Shown in pieces: positions 45,480 to 56,673 of a DNA stretch of 64,000 bases. This stretch comes from Lophium mytilinum (taxonomy: Eukaryota; Ascomycota; Dothideomycetes; Mytilinidiales; Mytilinidiaceae). The DNA lies in contig MU004190.1 in the NCBI GenBank assembly GCA_010093605.1, forward strand, positions 1 through 64,000. The letters are read 5' to 3'. The position numbers and the translations under genes were made by a program. Within the stretch, counting starts at the first letter, position 1. Each line of letters opens with the position of its first letter. The notes below the pieces were generated by a model. That model did no database searches and was not told the origin of the DNA. It saw only the letters and a list, made by a program, of their open reading frames with translations.

Positions 45480-46433
45480 ATGCCTAGCGCCACATATTTC
45501 ACCATCAAGCCTATGCACCCAACCTTCGCATGCGAAGTTGAGGGCCTAGATCTATCCAAGCCACTCTCCGACGATGCATTTGCTGAACTGCAAGACACAC
45601 TTCACAAGTACGGCGTAGTAGTTATACGGGGCGCAAATTTCCCAAGCGATAAAGAGCACATCGAGTTCTCCGCCCGATTTGGCGAAGTTGAGAAGAGCAA
45701 ATACCGCAACCCGCACATGCGATCTCTACCATATCCAGAAATCTTTGATATCTCGAATCTAGACGAGAAAAACCAAGTGGTCACCAACAGCAACGAGAAG
45801 CGAACCACTGCAATCAGAGGCAACGCTTTATGGCATGCGGACGGCTCATTCAATCCTCGTCGGACGTATGTTTCGTGTCTGAACTCAATCGAGCTTCCAC
45901 CACCAAATACCGGAGGGCATACTGAGTATGCAGATGCTCGCCAGGCTTATGAAGACCTACCTGAGGAGACAAAGGAGAAGATCAAAGACTTGGTTGGCGT
46001 CCACTCGTTCCTCCACAACCGCAAAACCGCCAACCCTGACTCTCCCCTTTTCAAAGATCTAAATGTCATGGACGAGCCCCTCGCTCGACACAAACTCGTC
46101 CCCATTCATGAGCCTACCGGCCGGCCAGTCTTGTATGCCACCGCCTACACCCACCACATCGAAGGCATGCCCATCGAGGAAGGCCAAAAGCTCATCCAAG
46201 AGCTCATCGCACACGCCACACAACCGAAATACGTCTTCAAGCATCACTGGGCTACCAATGGTGACGTCGCCATCTGGGATAACACCGCTGTGCTGCATCG
46301 CGCCACCGCCGGCGGCGCGTACGAGGGCAAGTACAGGCGAGACATGCGGAGGACGTGTGTTATGGATTCAGGTAAAGACGCCTTTGGCTTGAACAATCCT
46401 GAAGACGCAAAAGGGCAGAGAAACTCAAGCTAG
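45480..46433 (+). CDS. TauD/TfdA-type Fe(II)/2-oxoglutarate dioxygenase
   Basis: A single-exon ORF of 317 residues, the usual family length. N-terminal MHPTFACEVEGLDLSKPLSD and HKYGVVVIRGANFPSDKEHI are typical of TauD/TfdA. The iron triad is visible: WHADGSF (His-x-Asp) near residue 120 and the distal His in NTAVLHRAT near 280, with the 2-oxoglutarate-binding Arg in YRRDMRRTC. The enzyme couples oxidation of a small acid or related substrate to decarboxylation of 2-oxoglutarate in the cytosol. It resembles the 2,4-dichlorophenoxyacetate dioxygenase group; the true substrate is unknown. It is divergently paired with flavocytochrome b2. Confidence 0.9.
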   Translation: MPSATYFTIKPMHPTFACEVEGLDLSKPLSDDAFAELQDTLHKYGVVVIRGANFPSDKEHIEFSARFGEVEKSKYRNPHMRSLPYPEIFDISNLDEKNQVVTNSNEKRTTAIRGNALWHADGSFNPRRTYVSCLNSIELPPPNTGGHTEYADARQAYEDLPEETKEKIKDLVGVHSFLHNRKTANPDSPLFKDLNVMDEPLARHKLVPIHEPTGRPVLYATAYTHHIEGMPIEEGQKLIQELIAHATQPKYVFKHHWATNGDVAIWDNTAVLHRATAGGAYEGKYRRDMRRTCVMDSGKDAFGLNNPEDAKGQRNSS

Positions 46434-46726
46434 ACGTAGATCGAGCGCGCGGGCCGAGAGAAGAATGGGTTTGGGAACCGTATGATTACGATGCAGAGGA
46501 GGAAGAAGGCTATTCCGAAGATGAAGAAGGGGAGGAATACGAAGATTCCGAGTATGATGACGATAGAGAAGATCCCGTTATTGACGGAGATGCTGGAAGG
46601 AATGAAAAGAAGGGCGGGGTCAGTATGTTGAACTGGAATCAACCGATTAGCCCGATGATGCATTTCGGGATGCCGTTTAGGGGTTTGAGTGGTTTTGACC
46701 AAGCATTCTTTAGCCTATTGGATTGA
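46403..46726 (+). other. Orphan acidic open frame downstream of the dioxygenase
   Basis: After a TGA at 46400-46402 an open frame of 107 codons runs to a TGA at 46724-46726, overlapping the last codons of the dioxygenase in another frame. It has no useful ATG until late. It encodes a coherent acidic peptide (EEWVWEPYDYDAEEEEGYSE, then EYEDSEYDDD), followed by a hydrophobic end. The strand bias towards GAA/GAT/GAG suggests former coding sequence, perhaps the C-terminal exon of another gene. It could instead be 3' UTR with a chance frame. Confidence 0.3.
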
Positions 46727-47124
46727 CTATTGTATTTTATGTCACGACCGAACTTTTTATGCCATCATACTCGTAAGTTCATGTCATGGACATGTTTCAT
46801 AACAGTTCTGAACATTCGTTCGATTATAGTGGCATTGAGAAATGATGTAGTAACATTTCAGACCGCAAAGCGAATAAAAATGGGGCTTCGTATTTCCAAT
46901 CTACTCGCGACATTTGAAGACATGGGAATGAGATGAGGTAGCATGTGCTCGTTAACTAGTCTCCCTGAACAGGTACTTCCTCAAGTGAACCGTGAGCTGT
47001 GAGGGCATATAGCTAATTTGCATTTGATATTGTGTCTGGTCCACTCGGTGAATGGAAATGCAGTGCACCTGCCGAGTTGTGCTCAACAGTTTGCATGCTC
47101 ATTGGTTTGGTTAAATCGTTTTAC

Positions 47125-48264
47125 CTAAAATACAGCAACGATGTTCGGAGGACTAGCACATCCATTCGGAACGTTCAGAGGAACACTGGCGAGAAAAAAG
47201 GAGTATCGCTTTTGTTTCGCACACTCCTCACTCAGCCGTTCAAGATTGAAAATCTCCCCTATGCCAACTATTAGTTTCTCGCTCCAGACTTTCGTGTCGA
47301 AAGCTGACTCACCTATTGGCATACCCCATCCTCCAAGCAAGATCTCATGCAAATGATACTTGCCTAACCCATCCGCATCACTGGGCCAAGGAATCTGCTC
47401 GAACCCTCCCGCATCACCAGCAACAGCGCTGAACCCAGTCTCCCATAGCCAGCGGACGGTATCTGCGCAAGTTTTTACACCTGCCCATTTGGTTGGTGAC
47501 ATATCGCACCAAGCGTTTTTGTCATCCTCGGAAAGAGCCTCGTAAACAGCCGCCCATCCACATCGGACGAATAAGATGTCTCCTTGTTTAAGCTCGGTTC
47601 CTTGTGCTGCGGCACAAGCCTTCAGTTCTTCTACTGTGATGGCGTGCGTAGAGAGGACTTCGTAAGGTTTGCCTTGCTGCTGTCTCCAAGCGTAATAATC
47701 GAGAAGCACCCCTCGACCAACGATGCCCTGAGAACACCATGCTAATTTCATCAGCCCGGGGTCATTTAGTGAGGTCCCGATCATGGGGAGCATATACCGT
47801 CGATTCCAACAGCTCCTTTGGCTTCCGAACCTGATATTTGAGGCTGCGTCTTCCCGTTATACCAAAGCATCTCTTTCTGGTACCCGTAATGCGCAAAGCC
47901 ATCCCACTGGGAAGAAATCTAGTGGCAATCAGCCTTCAAAACCCTTGATATCAATCTTGCTAAGGGTTCTCGCCTGCGTGTTGAAGGCCACTTCATCGTC
48001 ATGCACTGCACGAGGCTGCTTCCAGATGATCTTATGCTCGAACTCTTTCCGATTGTGCGTCGGATGTGCTAGATAATTCACTGGGAAGTCTAATCCAACC
48101 CTCATGCCAGTTCTGATCTCTTTTGCGGCCTCTATGACTACCTCCGGGGTGAGGAGATTCAGAGTACCCAGGTTGTCGTCTTTCCCGTAGAGCCCCCATG
48201 CAGAGAATGGCGGATCACCCTTGTTGAGAGGGAGGTCCTCGAATCTGGGGCGTGCTGGAGGCAT
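47125..48264 (-). CDS. Cyclase-family hydrolase (kynurenine formamidase-like fold)
   Basis: Exons 48264-47974, 47918-47798, 47741-47313 and 47258-47125 encode 324 residues of the PF04199 type. The start ARPRFEDLPLNKGDPPFSAW and DNLGTLNLLTPEVV are standard. The metal-site region is split by the first intron: HKIIWKQPRAVHDDEVAFNT, then QWDGFAHYGYQ. GIVGRGVLLDYYAW follows, and the C-terminus PLNVPNGCASPPNIVAV is characteristic. The first intron appears to start with GC (CAG|GCGAGA), with no usable GT nearby. The family hydrolyses amides or lactones with a metal ion; fungal members are largely uncharacterised. The gene is divergent from a Zn2Cys6 regulator. Confidence 0.88.
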
Positions 48265-49007
48265 TATAAAATTTTGGTTCGGGAAAGCGAATTGGCAATG
48301 AGTATTTCCAGACGCGTTATGTACAGTCGTGACAACGCGTGTGCGGGGTGATAGAGGGGCGACTGGATCTATATATCTCCTGTACGAAGATCCTCCGGGG
48401 TAAACTTAGCCAGCTTCCAATATTCTAGGATTTCGTGATCCCAACCTTTGCATGTATTAAACCCACAGATCTACGTTCAATGCCGCTCTACCCTTTCTCT
48501 CAAAATCTAGCAGGATAACCCCACAACGTCACACCTATCCATCCCCGCGCGGTCCCGCTTGCTCCCGCTTACTCCAGTTAGTGGCGCTTGCTTTTGTCGG
48601 GGAGCATATGCGGGGTCTGGAATGTGGCTGGTTAACGATCGCCTCCCCCACAAACCATCCCCTTACTGTGCCGGAACTGACTGGAACTCGGATTTCGGCC
48701 CCAACCGCCTCGCGCCATTGGACGAAACACATTGCACATTGCTCGCTGGGACCGCGAGTCAATCCGCAAGCGCATCGGGACTACGGTAAATGGAGCAGCA
48801 CAACATGGAAATGTGTGATGAGGCTGTCAGCAACTAACGGCAGGCTGGAGAGGTAGTCGAAGGTCATCTAGGCCTTGCGGGATATGTTTACTGCGTACTG
48901 ACCGCTGTTGTACCTCGCTGTCTCAACTTTTGACCCCCCACTCTCGAATCCACGAAGCACAGGAAGAATCAAAAGAAGAGAGGCCTCGACTTTGAGATTT
49001 CCCCAAA
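48265..49007. promoter_or_regulatory. Divergent promoter, cyclase and Zn2Cys6 factor
   Basis: 743 bases lie between two outward-pointing starts. No ORF is supported. The pairing suggests that the factor may control the cyclase gene, and perhaps its neighbours, but no binding site can be assigned with confidence. Confidence 0.5.
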
Positions 49008-50706
49008 ATGGCCACTGATCCCGTGCGTCCCAGCTCGAATACGCGAAAGGCGAAAACACAAAGCTCGCCAGATATGCGCGTTCCAAGGCGGAAGTTTGCG
49101 AATAAGAGAGCTCCACTCGCGTGTCAGTTCTGTAGAAAGAGAAAAGTGCGGTGCGATGCTGCAGTCCATGGTCAGCCGTGCTCGAATTGCAGGCATGATG
49201 GCTACACGTGCGAGATGTCGACCAAGAAGGAGAAACCGTAAGTTGAGTGCGTCGTCTTCAGAAAATCCACAGCTGATTGAATACTGAACGTAGAGCGAAT
49301 AAGCACAGAAAAGGCTCAGACTCCGAATCCTCTAGCGAAGGCTTCGACATCTCGAGCGCCGTGCTTGAACTCGACTGGGCGACTTTCACACTCGAAACGC
49401 AATCTAAAGCTGCAAAGCAGCAGCAAGAGCATGATAATGGAATGATACAGAGCCCACAATCCACAAACGGATTGACCCATAGCCCTCGATCATCAGACCC
49501 CCGAACATCACGACCAGAGTTCCAAAACGGACTTCCGGCAAGGCAGCTCCACACATCCACGAGCCACTTCTCCTACTGCCCCAGCGAAGTCTCCTCCTCC
49601 GCCGCGAACTTCGACGGGGCAATCGTCATCCCCGAGTCCGATTACGAGCGGGACACCGACTATGGCACTACCTCCTCTGCATCTACCACCTCGATGCCTC
49701 CGCCGATTAACCCATCCCATAACTTGACATTTGACCTCCCGCCATATATCCGCCCGCTTTCCCCTGATCTCGGCCCGGACGAAATCTCCTATCTCCGCAA
49801 GAAAGGAGCGCTGACGGTGCCCGAGAAATGGCTGAGGGAGAAGCTGATGCAGTGCTACATGGAATGCGTGCACTGGCACGTGCCAGCCGTCTCCTTACCG
49901 AAAGTTGTAGAGACGATCCAACGCGGCGACGGCATGACGGGGAAGATCAGCTTGATGCTTCTGCAGGCGATCATGTTTACGGGGGTGGGATTTGTGCAGG
50001 AAGAGCATTTAGAGGCGGCTGGATTCACGAGTCGGGCGCACGCGCAACGGGTTCTATTCAACAGAGTCAAGGTAAGCTGTGCCGTTCTAAGAGTATCGTG
50101 GCTAGATATTTTTAACGTTTCTTGCCATAGTTGCTTTACGACCTCGACTGCGAAACCGATCGCATAACCGTCATTCAGTCCCTGCTTCTCATGGCCTTCG
50201 GCTGCAGTGGTAGCCTCGAAGAGCATGAGAAAGACACTTGGCACTGGCTCGGCATCTCTACGTCTCTCTGCTACGGCTCGCGCCTGAACAGGTACCCTGG
50301 GAGCGGCTTCGTAGCACCCGAGAAGCAGAAGCTTTGGAAGCGCGTGTGGTGGTCCTGCTACGTGTTAGATCAGATGACGGCGTTACGGTTACACTGCCGG
50401 CCACGGATTCATAGGCAGGACTTCAATGTACCGATGCTGACGCTGGAGGACTTTGAGGTCGAGGGGCTGAAGGGGACGATGGGTGGGAATATGAAACAGT
50501 GCGCAGTGATGTATGTTGAGAAGGTCTATCTGTGCTTGCATATTGGGTGGCCGGAGCCTGAGAGGCCGGAGAAGGGGAAGAGGAACGCAGTGGAGCAGGA
50601 AGATGGAGAGATGTTCGCGGATATGGATATGTTTACTGATTTGGTGGACATTCCTGGAGAAAGCGCGGATTGGCAGCAGGGGTTGGAATGGGTGGGACTG
50701 ACTTGA
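49008..50706 (+). CDS. Zn2Cys6 transcription factor
   Basis: Exons 49008-49237, 49294-50071 and 50131-50706 encode 527 residues. The binuclear cluster is CQFCRKRKVRCDAAVHGQPC followed by SNCRHDGYTC. Cys 39, 42, 49, 58, 61 and 68 give CX2CX6CX8CX2CX6C, close to the Fungal_trans-type xylanolytic and ctf1-like regulators. A Ser/Pro-rich linker precedes the fungal-specific factor domain, which includes TGKISLMLLQAIMFTGVGFV, WHWLGISTSLCYGSRLNR and KRVWWSCYVLDQMTALR. The protein is shorter than the usual 650-800 residues of this group, so the activation end may be trimmed. It likely acts in the nucleus on the adjacent metabolic genes (inference). Confidence 0.88.
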
Positions 50707-51145
50707 CTAGGACGCTGGAAAGGCAAATGGAGTATGGAATGATTTTAGGGGGGATAGCTTTGGATATACCCACGAAGATATATGTCAATACGTTACGAAG
50801 AACCAGATTTTAGACGGTCACGCTTCCTTATCCTGAACTCATGAAAAAAGCTCCAACGTCCTTGCGTCTTATTGCACTTAAGTCTTGTCCCTAATTGCAC
50901 CTGGAGCCACCTAGACAAACTTAAGTTATGCTCTAGTATCCCATTAGTTGGTGATCGGGGAGTTCTCACAGGTGGGCCAATTTCTCGCAAGCCATTCATT
51001 CTCACGAAAGGAGCTGGTACATCCTGAAAGGAAGAAACCTCACAAGTGATAACATATGTTTTTGCAAGTACTGTAGCAGCACTAGATTACATTCCGACCA
51101 CAACATAGGACATAATTACTAATTACGTTCAATTCAAGTTTCCAA
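50707..51145. other. Intergenic between convergent genes
   Basis: 0.44 kb between the 3' ends of the regulator and the sugar transporter; no gene seen. Confidence 0.6.
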
Positions 51146-52887
51146 TCAAGCCTCAGCCTCTTCCTTGAACGTTGTCCCATTCTTCTCAATGACCTCATGC
51201 TTAGCGTGATCAATATGGATATCCTGCTGATAAATCGCGACCAAATCATCGTCTCCAAACATTTTCGCCACCTAGCGCGAACTATTAGCACTGATCTAGA
51301 AACGGAATAGACGTATAAACTTACCTCCTCAAGCGGCTTCCCAAGCGTATCCGGGTAGAGGAAGAACACAGTCGCGGCTCCAAACACCGACAAGCAAATA
51401 AAGACCAGGTAGTACTTCCAGCCAATATCTGCAATGGCAGTAGGCGCTAGCTCGAGCCAGAGAATATCAACCATACAGAAGCCGATGACGGCGAGAGTCA
51501 TCCCCTTGGCACGGAGGTGAGTTGGGAAGATCTCGGCTGGGTAGTACCAGGAAATGCCTTCTAAGAACATGTTGAAGGCTGCGAGGAAGAGAAAGAGGAA
51601 CGCGGCTGCAGCGGAGAGCCCAGCTTTGTTGCCAGTACCGAGGAATTTCGCCACGAGAGCGGTTTCGATGGAGAGAATGCAGGTCACGACAATGACACCG
51701 GTGCATAGCATGACGTTACGGGGAACACGGTCGACGTAGGTGAGGGAGATCAGGTTGCCTGCGATTGCGGCGAGGTAGATTCCAGCAAGGAGTTGGAGGG
51801 AGTCGCCGGGTCCGTAGCCGATACTGGCGAAAATCGAGGCAGCATAGGCTTGTCATGGGTCAGTTTTCATGCCTCTCATTGAGTCTTGAGATAAGGAAAC
51901 TTACTTGTGATGACGAGGTTTCCGGTAGTGTACATGATAACTGGAAGGAAGAACGCTAGAAGGGCACGCCTCCGGTACGAGGGTCGACGGAACATTTCGA
52001 TCCAAGATCCATCTAGTCCGCGGTCGAGGTCATGTTGGGACTTCATTTGATAGAACTCAGCAGTCGCAAACTCGTGGTCTGGGTCGTCTTTGGTCGTGTG
52101 TAGCTTCTTAACGATCTGCCACGCTTCATCGTTCCTGTCAACCGCGAGCAGCCAACGTGGTGACTCCGGGAGGAATGGCATCCAGCAAAGCAAAACGATG
52201 GCAGGAAAACAGCCGATGGCAAGGGGAGCACGCCATTGCGAGGATGTAGTAGTCTTGTAGTAGAAGAAGCCAATTCCAACGTAGGCTGCTAGAATGTAGC
52301 CGATCACACCGAAGAGGCCAACGATGCCACCAAGAATACTTCGGCCCTTGGGTGGGCAAAGCTCGATAACCCAGAGGGGCACCGAAAGGTAGAGCATATA
52401 CGATCTGCAGTTATAATCAGCTTTGTGGGTTGTCCTAAAGCAAAGACGTGCCATCATACCCAACACCGCAAAAAAATCGGAATGCAATGAACATTCCAAT
52501 GTTCACAGATCCTGCCAAACAGGCTGTGGAGATAATGTTGATGACTGCGCCAGTGCATACGGTGATTTTGCGACCAAAGCGATCGGCCATCCACGCGTTG
52601 AGTAGACACCCAAAAACGCCGCCCGCGTAGAAAAGGCCCGTCATAGTACCGATCAGGCTCTCTGCATGTTTATTGGTCGCTAGGCCCATATACATGATAA
52701 AAGATGGTTGTCCTAGAGCACGATTAGAACTCGTTGCCTGATTTGAACGATGATACTTACCCAGCGTCGTCCCAATGATGGATCCAGCGTATGAGTAGGT
52801 GATGGCACCCCATGAAATGCCGACGATGGCCCACACCAGGGCGGCCTGGTGATGGGTCTTGGTGTTATCAAAACTGACGGAATCCAT
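51146..52887 (-). CDS. MFS sugar-type transporter
   Basis: Five exons, 52887-52761, 52712-52460, 52404-51905, 51848-51325 and 51271-51146, encode 509 residues. It has the sugar-porter signatures: NAWMADRFGRKITV between helices 2 and 3, the PESPRWLL motif (FLPESPRWLLAVDRNDEAWQ) before the central loop, and GISWYYPAEIFPTHLRAKGM near the later helices. It closes with PDTLGKPLEEV, the family's PETKG-like word. It is a plasma-membrane proton symporter for sugars or small organic acids. The YxPE word replaces Q-x-S sugar-site text, so a non-sugar substrate is possible. All introns are 48-56 nt. It neighbours a Zn2Cys6 factor and an SDR. Confidence 0.88.
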
Positions 52888-54141
52888 GTTGTAGCTACAA
52901 TGCCTATTTATGACGGTTGCTTTGAGGATGTGAAAATTAAAAGACGCAGGCGCAAGAGTCGAGGGACCTGGTCAGTGGATTAATTCGAGGACGCAAGGAT
53001 CGGCACAGTCTACCACTCTTTAATAGCCCCTGTAGTGATACCAGAAGCTGGGGATGGGACGTCTCCGCGCCGTTCCCCAGGAGGCACAGCATGTGGGGCC
53101 TCCGGTAATGGAGAGAATCTTGTGGGGGTGGAGCCCTCAGAGTCAAATTCCGTTCGCTTAAGCAGGCCCTTAATGGCGGATTGACTTCGACCCATCTCTG
53201 ATTCGTTTCTCCGCAAACTTGCTAATCCAGGGCCCCATGGGCTTTTTCGGCAGGGTAGCCGTGCACGGCTGGGGAACATCACCTGAGGGTCAACATGTGA
53301 CAAATCCATCTGGGATGAGAGTCAGTGCTGCATCATTTCTCCACCACCAACTCTTGCTGCATCTCGATTGGCAAGATGCGTCCCTAGTACCTCGTACTCG
53401 CCAACACGAGCATGCGGGATGTATCATGGACGTCTCCATAGATCGCGGACGCTGCCTTTCTGAGTATGCCGACGTCGCTTAGGTACCCGTGAGTGACTTC
53501 ACACTCAACGATCGAGAATGATTAGTGTATGTCTTACCCAAAGACGCAGGAACCAAGCCTGAGTCACCTGATAACGCTAACATGACCGCCACGTGCTGAC
53601 CTCGTCTCCTCGCTGCTGGACCAGAGCCTAGATCCCCAAGAAATGGCACCGCATCGAGATTCAAGACATCCATGTACCATCGTTACCTAGGAATACACCG
53701 CCACAAAGCTATAATTGGGTCTTTGAGCAAGAGGTTCCCAACCAAGCCTCAAATTGCAAGCATCCACATCCCTCCAAATCTTCATCAGCAATCCAAACAT
53801 ACCATCCGCCCCTTCCGAAGACCCGGCTCAGATTACCACCAACGAACGAGAACCCGAATAGCCAAGGCACCGCATCCACGATCCGGGAGCTTCCATAACC
53901 ATGGATCATGGGTGCGGGGTCTTGCAGTTTGCTCCGGAATTCCAACGGCCGACCACCACTAGGTGCCCCTCAAATCCCGGCACCACCGAAGCCAACACTG
54001 AGCATTCCGGGATAGCTTGAGCGAGCTCCAAACTTTTCGAAATTGAGTAAACGAGTAAGCAGCAACACTTTATTCAATTTCTGCCAGTATACCCTTCTCA
54101 ATTAATACCCCTTCTCTTCGTTCTCCCTCACCACGACCATC
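52888..54141. promoter_or_regulatory. Divergent intergenic region, transporter and SDR
   Basis: 1.25 kb lie between two outward-pointing starts. Several short frames occur, none supported. This presumably holds promoters for both genes. Confidence 0.5.
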
Positions 54142-54921
54142 ATGCCCGTCGCCATCGTCACAGGCGCCTCCCGCGGCATCGGCCGCGCCATCGCCATCCG
54201 CCTCGCCTCGGACGGCTTCAGCGTCGTCGTAAACGACATCGTCCCCCAGAAATCACTCATCGACGAAGTCATCGCCGAGATAAAAGCTGCCGGCCACGAA
54301 GCCCACGGCGTGACGGCCGACGTGAGCAACGAAGCGCAGGTGCAAGCCATGGTCGACGAAACCGTCGCCAAATACGGCGAGCTCAACGTCATCGTCGCGA
54401 ACGCCGGGATCCTAGAAACCTCAACGCTGCTGGAAATGACGGTTGAGAAGTGGGACCGCACGTATGCGATTAATACGCGCGGCGTGTTTCTGTGCTGGAC
54501 GATTGCAGCGAAGCAGATGATTAAGCAGGGACATGGCGGAAAGCTGGTTGCTGCGTGCTCGATTTCGGGGTACCGGCCGTCGGGGAAGGCGCCGGCGTAC
54601 TGCAGCTCGAAGTGGGCGGTGAGGGGGTTGACACAGACGGCGGCGCTGGAGTTTGGGCAGTATGGGATTACGTGCAATTCGTACTGCCCCGGGTCGGTGA
54701 AGACGGATATGAGTCGTGTGTTTGCGGAGAGGTTGGCGGCGGATAAGGGGCTGAAGGATGTGGAGGAGGTGTATAAGACGAGCTCGCATAGGACGAATGC
54801 GATTCAGCATGAGTTGTTTCCGGAAGATATTGCGGGTTTGGTAAGTTTCTTGAGTGGGAAGGATAGCAATCGCATGACAGGGCAGAGTATCATTTGTGAT
54901 GGCGGGATTTACTTCTCATAG
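54142..54921 (+). CDS. Short-chain dehydrogenase, acetoin/diacetyl reductase-like
   Basis: A single-exon ORF of 259 residues, typical for a classical SDR. The cofactor motif is TGASRGIG near residue 8, then NAG in IVANAGI, the catalytic Ser in CSISGYRPSG and the YxxxK in PAYCSSKWAVRG. C-terminal YCPGSVKTDM and LSGKDSNRMTGQSIICDGG are typical. The overall pattern resembles fungal and bacterial meso-2,3-butanediol dehydrogenase/acetoin reductase. Substrate uncertain. It is divergent from the MFS transporter and followed by the cupin gene on the opposite strand. Confidence 0.88.
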   Translation: MPVAIVTGASRGIGRAIAIRLASDGFSVVVNDIVPQKSLIDEVIAEIKAAGHEAHGVTADVSNEAQVQAMVDETVAKYGELNVIVANAGILETSTLLEMTVEKWDRTYAINTRGVFLCWTIAAKQMIKQGHGGKLVAACSISGYRPSGKAPAYCSSKWAVRGLTQTAALEFGQYGITCNSYCPGSVKTDMSRVFAERLAADKGLKDVEEVYKTSSHRTNAIQHELFPEDIAGLVSFLSGKDSNRMTGQSIICDGGIYFS

Positions 54922-55164
54922 AGCTGCTATTACTTCTGGGAAGAGGGGAGGGAGACTATTCAGGATGAATCTGAGGCAGTCACGTAGAAGCATTATACAT
55001 AGTAAAATACCATGAAATGATACACGTTCAGGATTCAATTATGATTCGCCGTCAATATTCAATCTCGCTACTACCAGGGACTAAACATAGGCATGCACTT
55101 ATAATATGAAGTTCAAATCTTTTCAAATTCAGGCTATAACGAATGCTATGGACCTCCTCTTGCT

Positions 55165-56130
55165 TCAGTGATACACCACATCTCCCACCCTCTGCGGCCT
55201 CTCCTGCACCCACATCAAAAACAACGGCTCGTCTCCATGATTCCTTACCCCTCTCACCGCACAACCTGGCACATACACCCCGTCCAGCCTCCTTATCTCC
55301 TCCCTCCACTTCCCTTTACTCTCTTCCGCAAAGTTGATCAACCCCTTCCCTTTCATAACCACCAAAGTCTCAGCATCTTTCTGCGAATACGGCACGCTCT
55401 TCTGCCCCGGCATCACCACCGTCATGCCAATCCCACACTTCTCACTCACCGCCGCGACCCCCGGATTATAATTCTCATACCCCTCCTCCTCCCTCCCCGC
55501 CACCCACGACACGACCCAGCGCATCCACTCCACCTCCTTCGCCTTAAACGGCGCATACGACGGTTCCAAATCCGCAAACCTTACAATCGTAATATCCGGC
55601 TGCGGCGGATAATCCGCCGGCACCACCCCATCCATGAAATACTGACTCGTCCCAATCTTCTCAATCCCATCATGCACCCACACCAACTCGCAATCCTCAC
55701 TCCCGCAGTTCCGCACCCCATGCGGCACGCCCTTCGGGATATACATGCAATCCAACGGGCCCGCGCGATGCGGATGGCCCGTGTGGTCGTACCCTTCCAA
55801 TTCGCCTTTCAGGATCACGTAGATCTCGGTGACGGAGTGGTAGTGCAGCCCTTTCTGGCGCTGGCCAACGGGAAGCGACATGAGCCCGACGACAGATTTG
55901 TCGCTGGCGATGGCGGCGTCCCGCGATGGGTTGACGTATCCCGCGGGCCCGCCGACCCAGGAGATTAGCCAGCGCATGAAGCCGGGTTCTTTGGCGCCGG
56001 GGACGTGCCATTGGGGCTCGAGGTCGGCATAGCGGATTATCGAGGCTGTGGTGGGGTTGATGATTTGCTTGGTGGTGATGGTTGTGCCGGCGTTTTCAGG
56101 CTCGTGAAGCTCGATGGTGGAGGGGGCCAT
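55165..56130 (-). CDS. Bicupin protein
   Basis: A single-exon ORF of 321 residues with two cupin barrels. In the first, LHYHSVTEIYVILKGELEGY and PKGVPHGVRN supply the metal ligands His-x-His, Glu and His. In the second, the same places read PYSQKDAETLVVMKGKG and PGCAVRGVRNHG, so its His ligands are lost and only the first barrel is likely to bind metal. Each half is preceded by a repeated opener (ADLEPQWHVPGAKEPGFMRW versus ADLEPSYAPFKAKEVEWMRW), showing an internal duplication. No signal peptide is present. The reaction is unknown; related cupins are dioxygenases or isomerases. Confidence 0.88.
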   Translation of the reverse strand: MAPSTIELHEPENAGTTITTKQIINPTTASIIRYADLEPQWHVPGAKEPGFMRWLISWVGGPAGYVNPSRDAAIASDKSVVGLMSLPVGQRQKGLHYHSVTEIYVILKGELEGYDHTGHPHRAGPLDCMYIPKGVPHGVRNCGSEDCELVWVHDGIEKIGTSQYFMDGVVPADYPPQPDITIVRFADLEPSYAPFKAKEVEWMRWVVSWVAGREEEGYENYNPGVAAVSEKCGIGMTVVMPGQKSVPYSQKDAETLVVMKGKGLINFAEESKGKWREEIRRLDGVYVPGCAVRGVRNHGDEPLFLMWVQERPQRVGDVVYH

Positions 56131-56673
56131 AGTAGCGGGTAGTGGAGGTCGTGAGGGGGTTGGTGGGAGGTGGGTGAGGTTGTAGAGAAGAAGAATACGG
56201 GAGAGCTAGGATGGGTTCGTACTTGGCAGAGACACGGTGGAGTGGAGGGTCGAAGCGCACGGGGGAGTGGTGGATGGACAAGCGGACGCAGTGCCCGGAA
56301 AGGGTAACATTTACATTTACATACTCAACGGCAATGGCAAGTGCCAAAAGCACCCGACCTTCGATGATCCCACTAAGTGACTGTGCTAGCTACCCCACAC
56401 CTGCCGTGCCAGCCGTTGACAAGGTGAAGGATGAGGGGCAGCGCGGAGCTCTCGAAGCATGCCTGCTCAAGAAAGAAACGCTGCAAAAGTTCCGGCTCAT
56501 TTCCGAAAACGCCACGCCTGTCCGATCCCGGATGCGGGACAATTGATCGGCGGATCTGACCACTAAGAAAAGCGCTGAACATGATTGGAACAAAAGACTT
56601 CCAGAACGTGACATCGAACGGGAGTGATATTGACATTGCAAATAGTATTGAATCACTGAAGCGGACGCAGAGT
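56131..56673. other. Intergenic, no gene seen
   Basis: Presumed promoter of the bicupin gene and 3' region of the large regulator. No ORF is supported. Confidence 0.6.

Noticed and set aside
46430-46702. Minus-strand frame resembling a membrane protein
   Set aside because: Its Phe/Ile/Leu runs are the complement of GAA/GAT/GAG codons in the acidic plus-strand frame, a common artefact.
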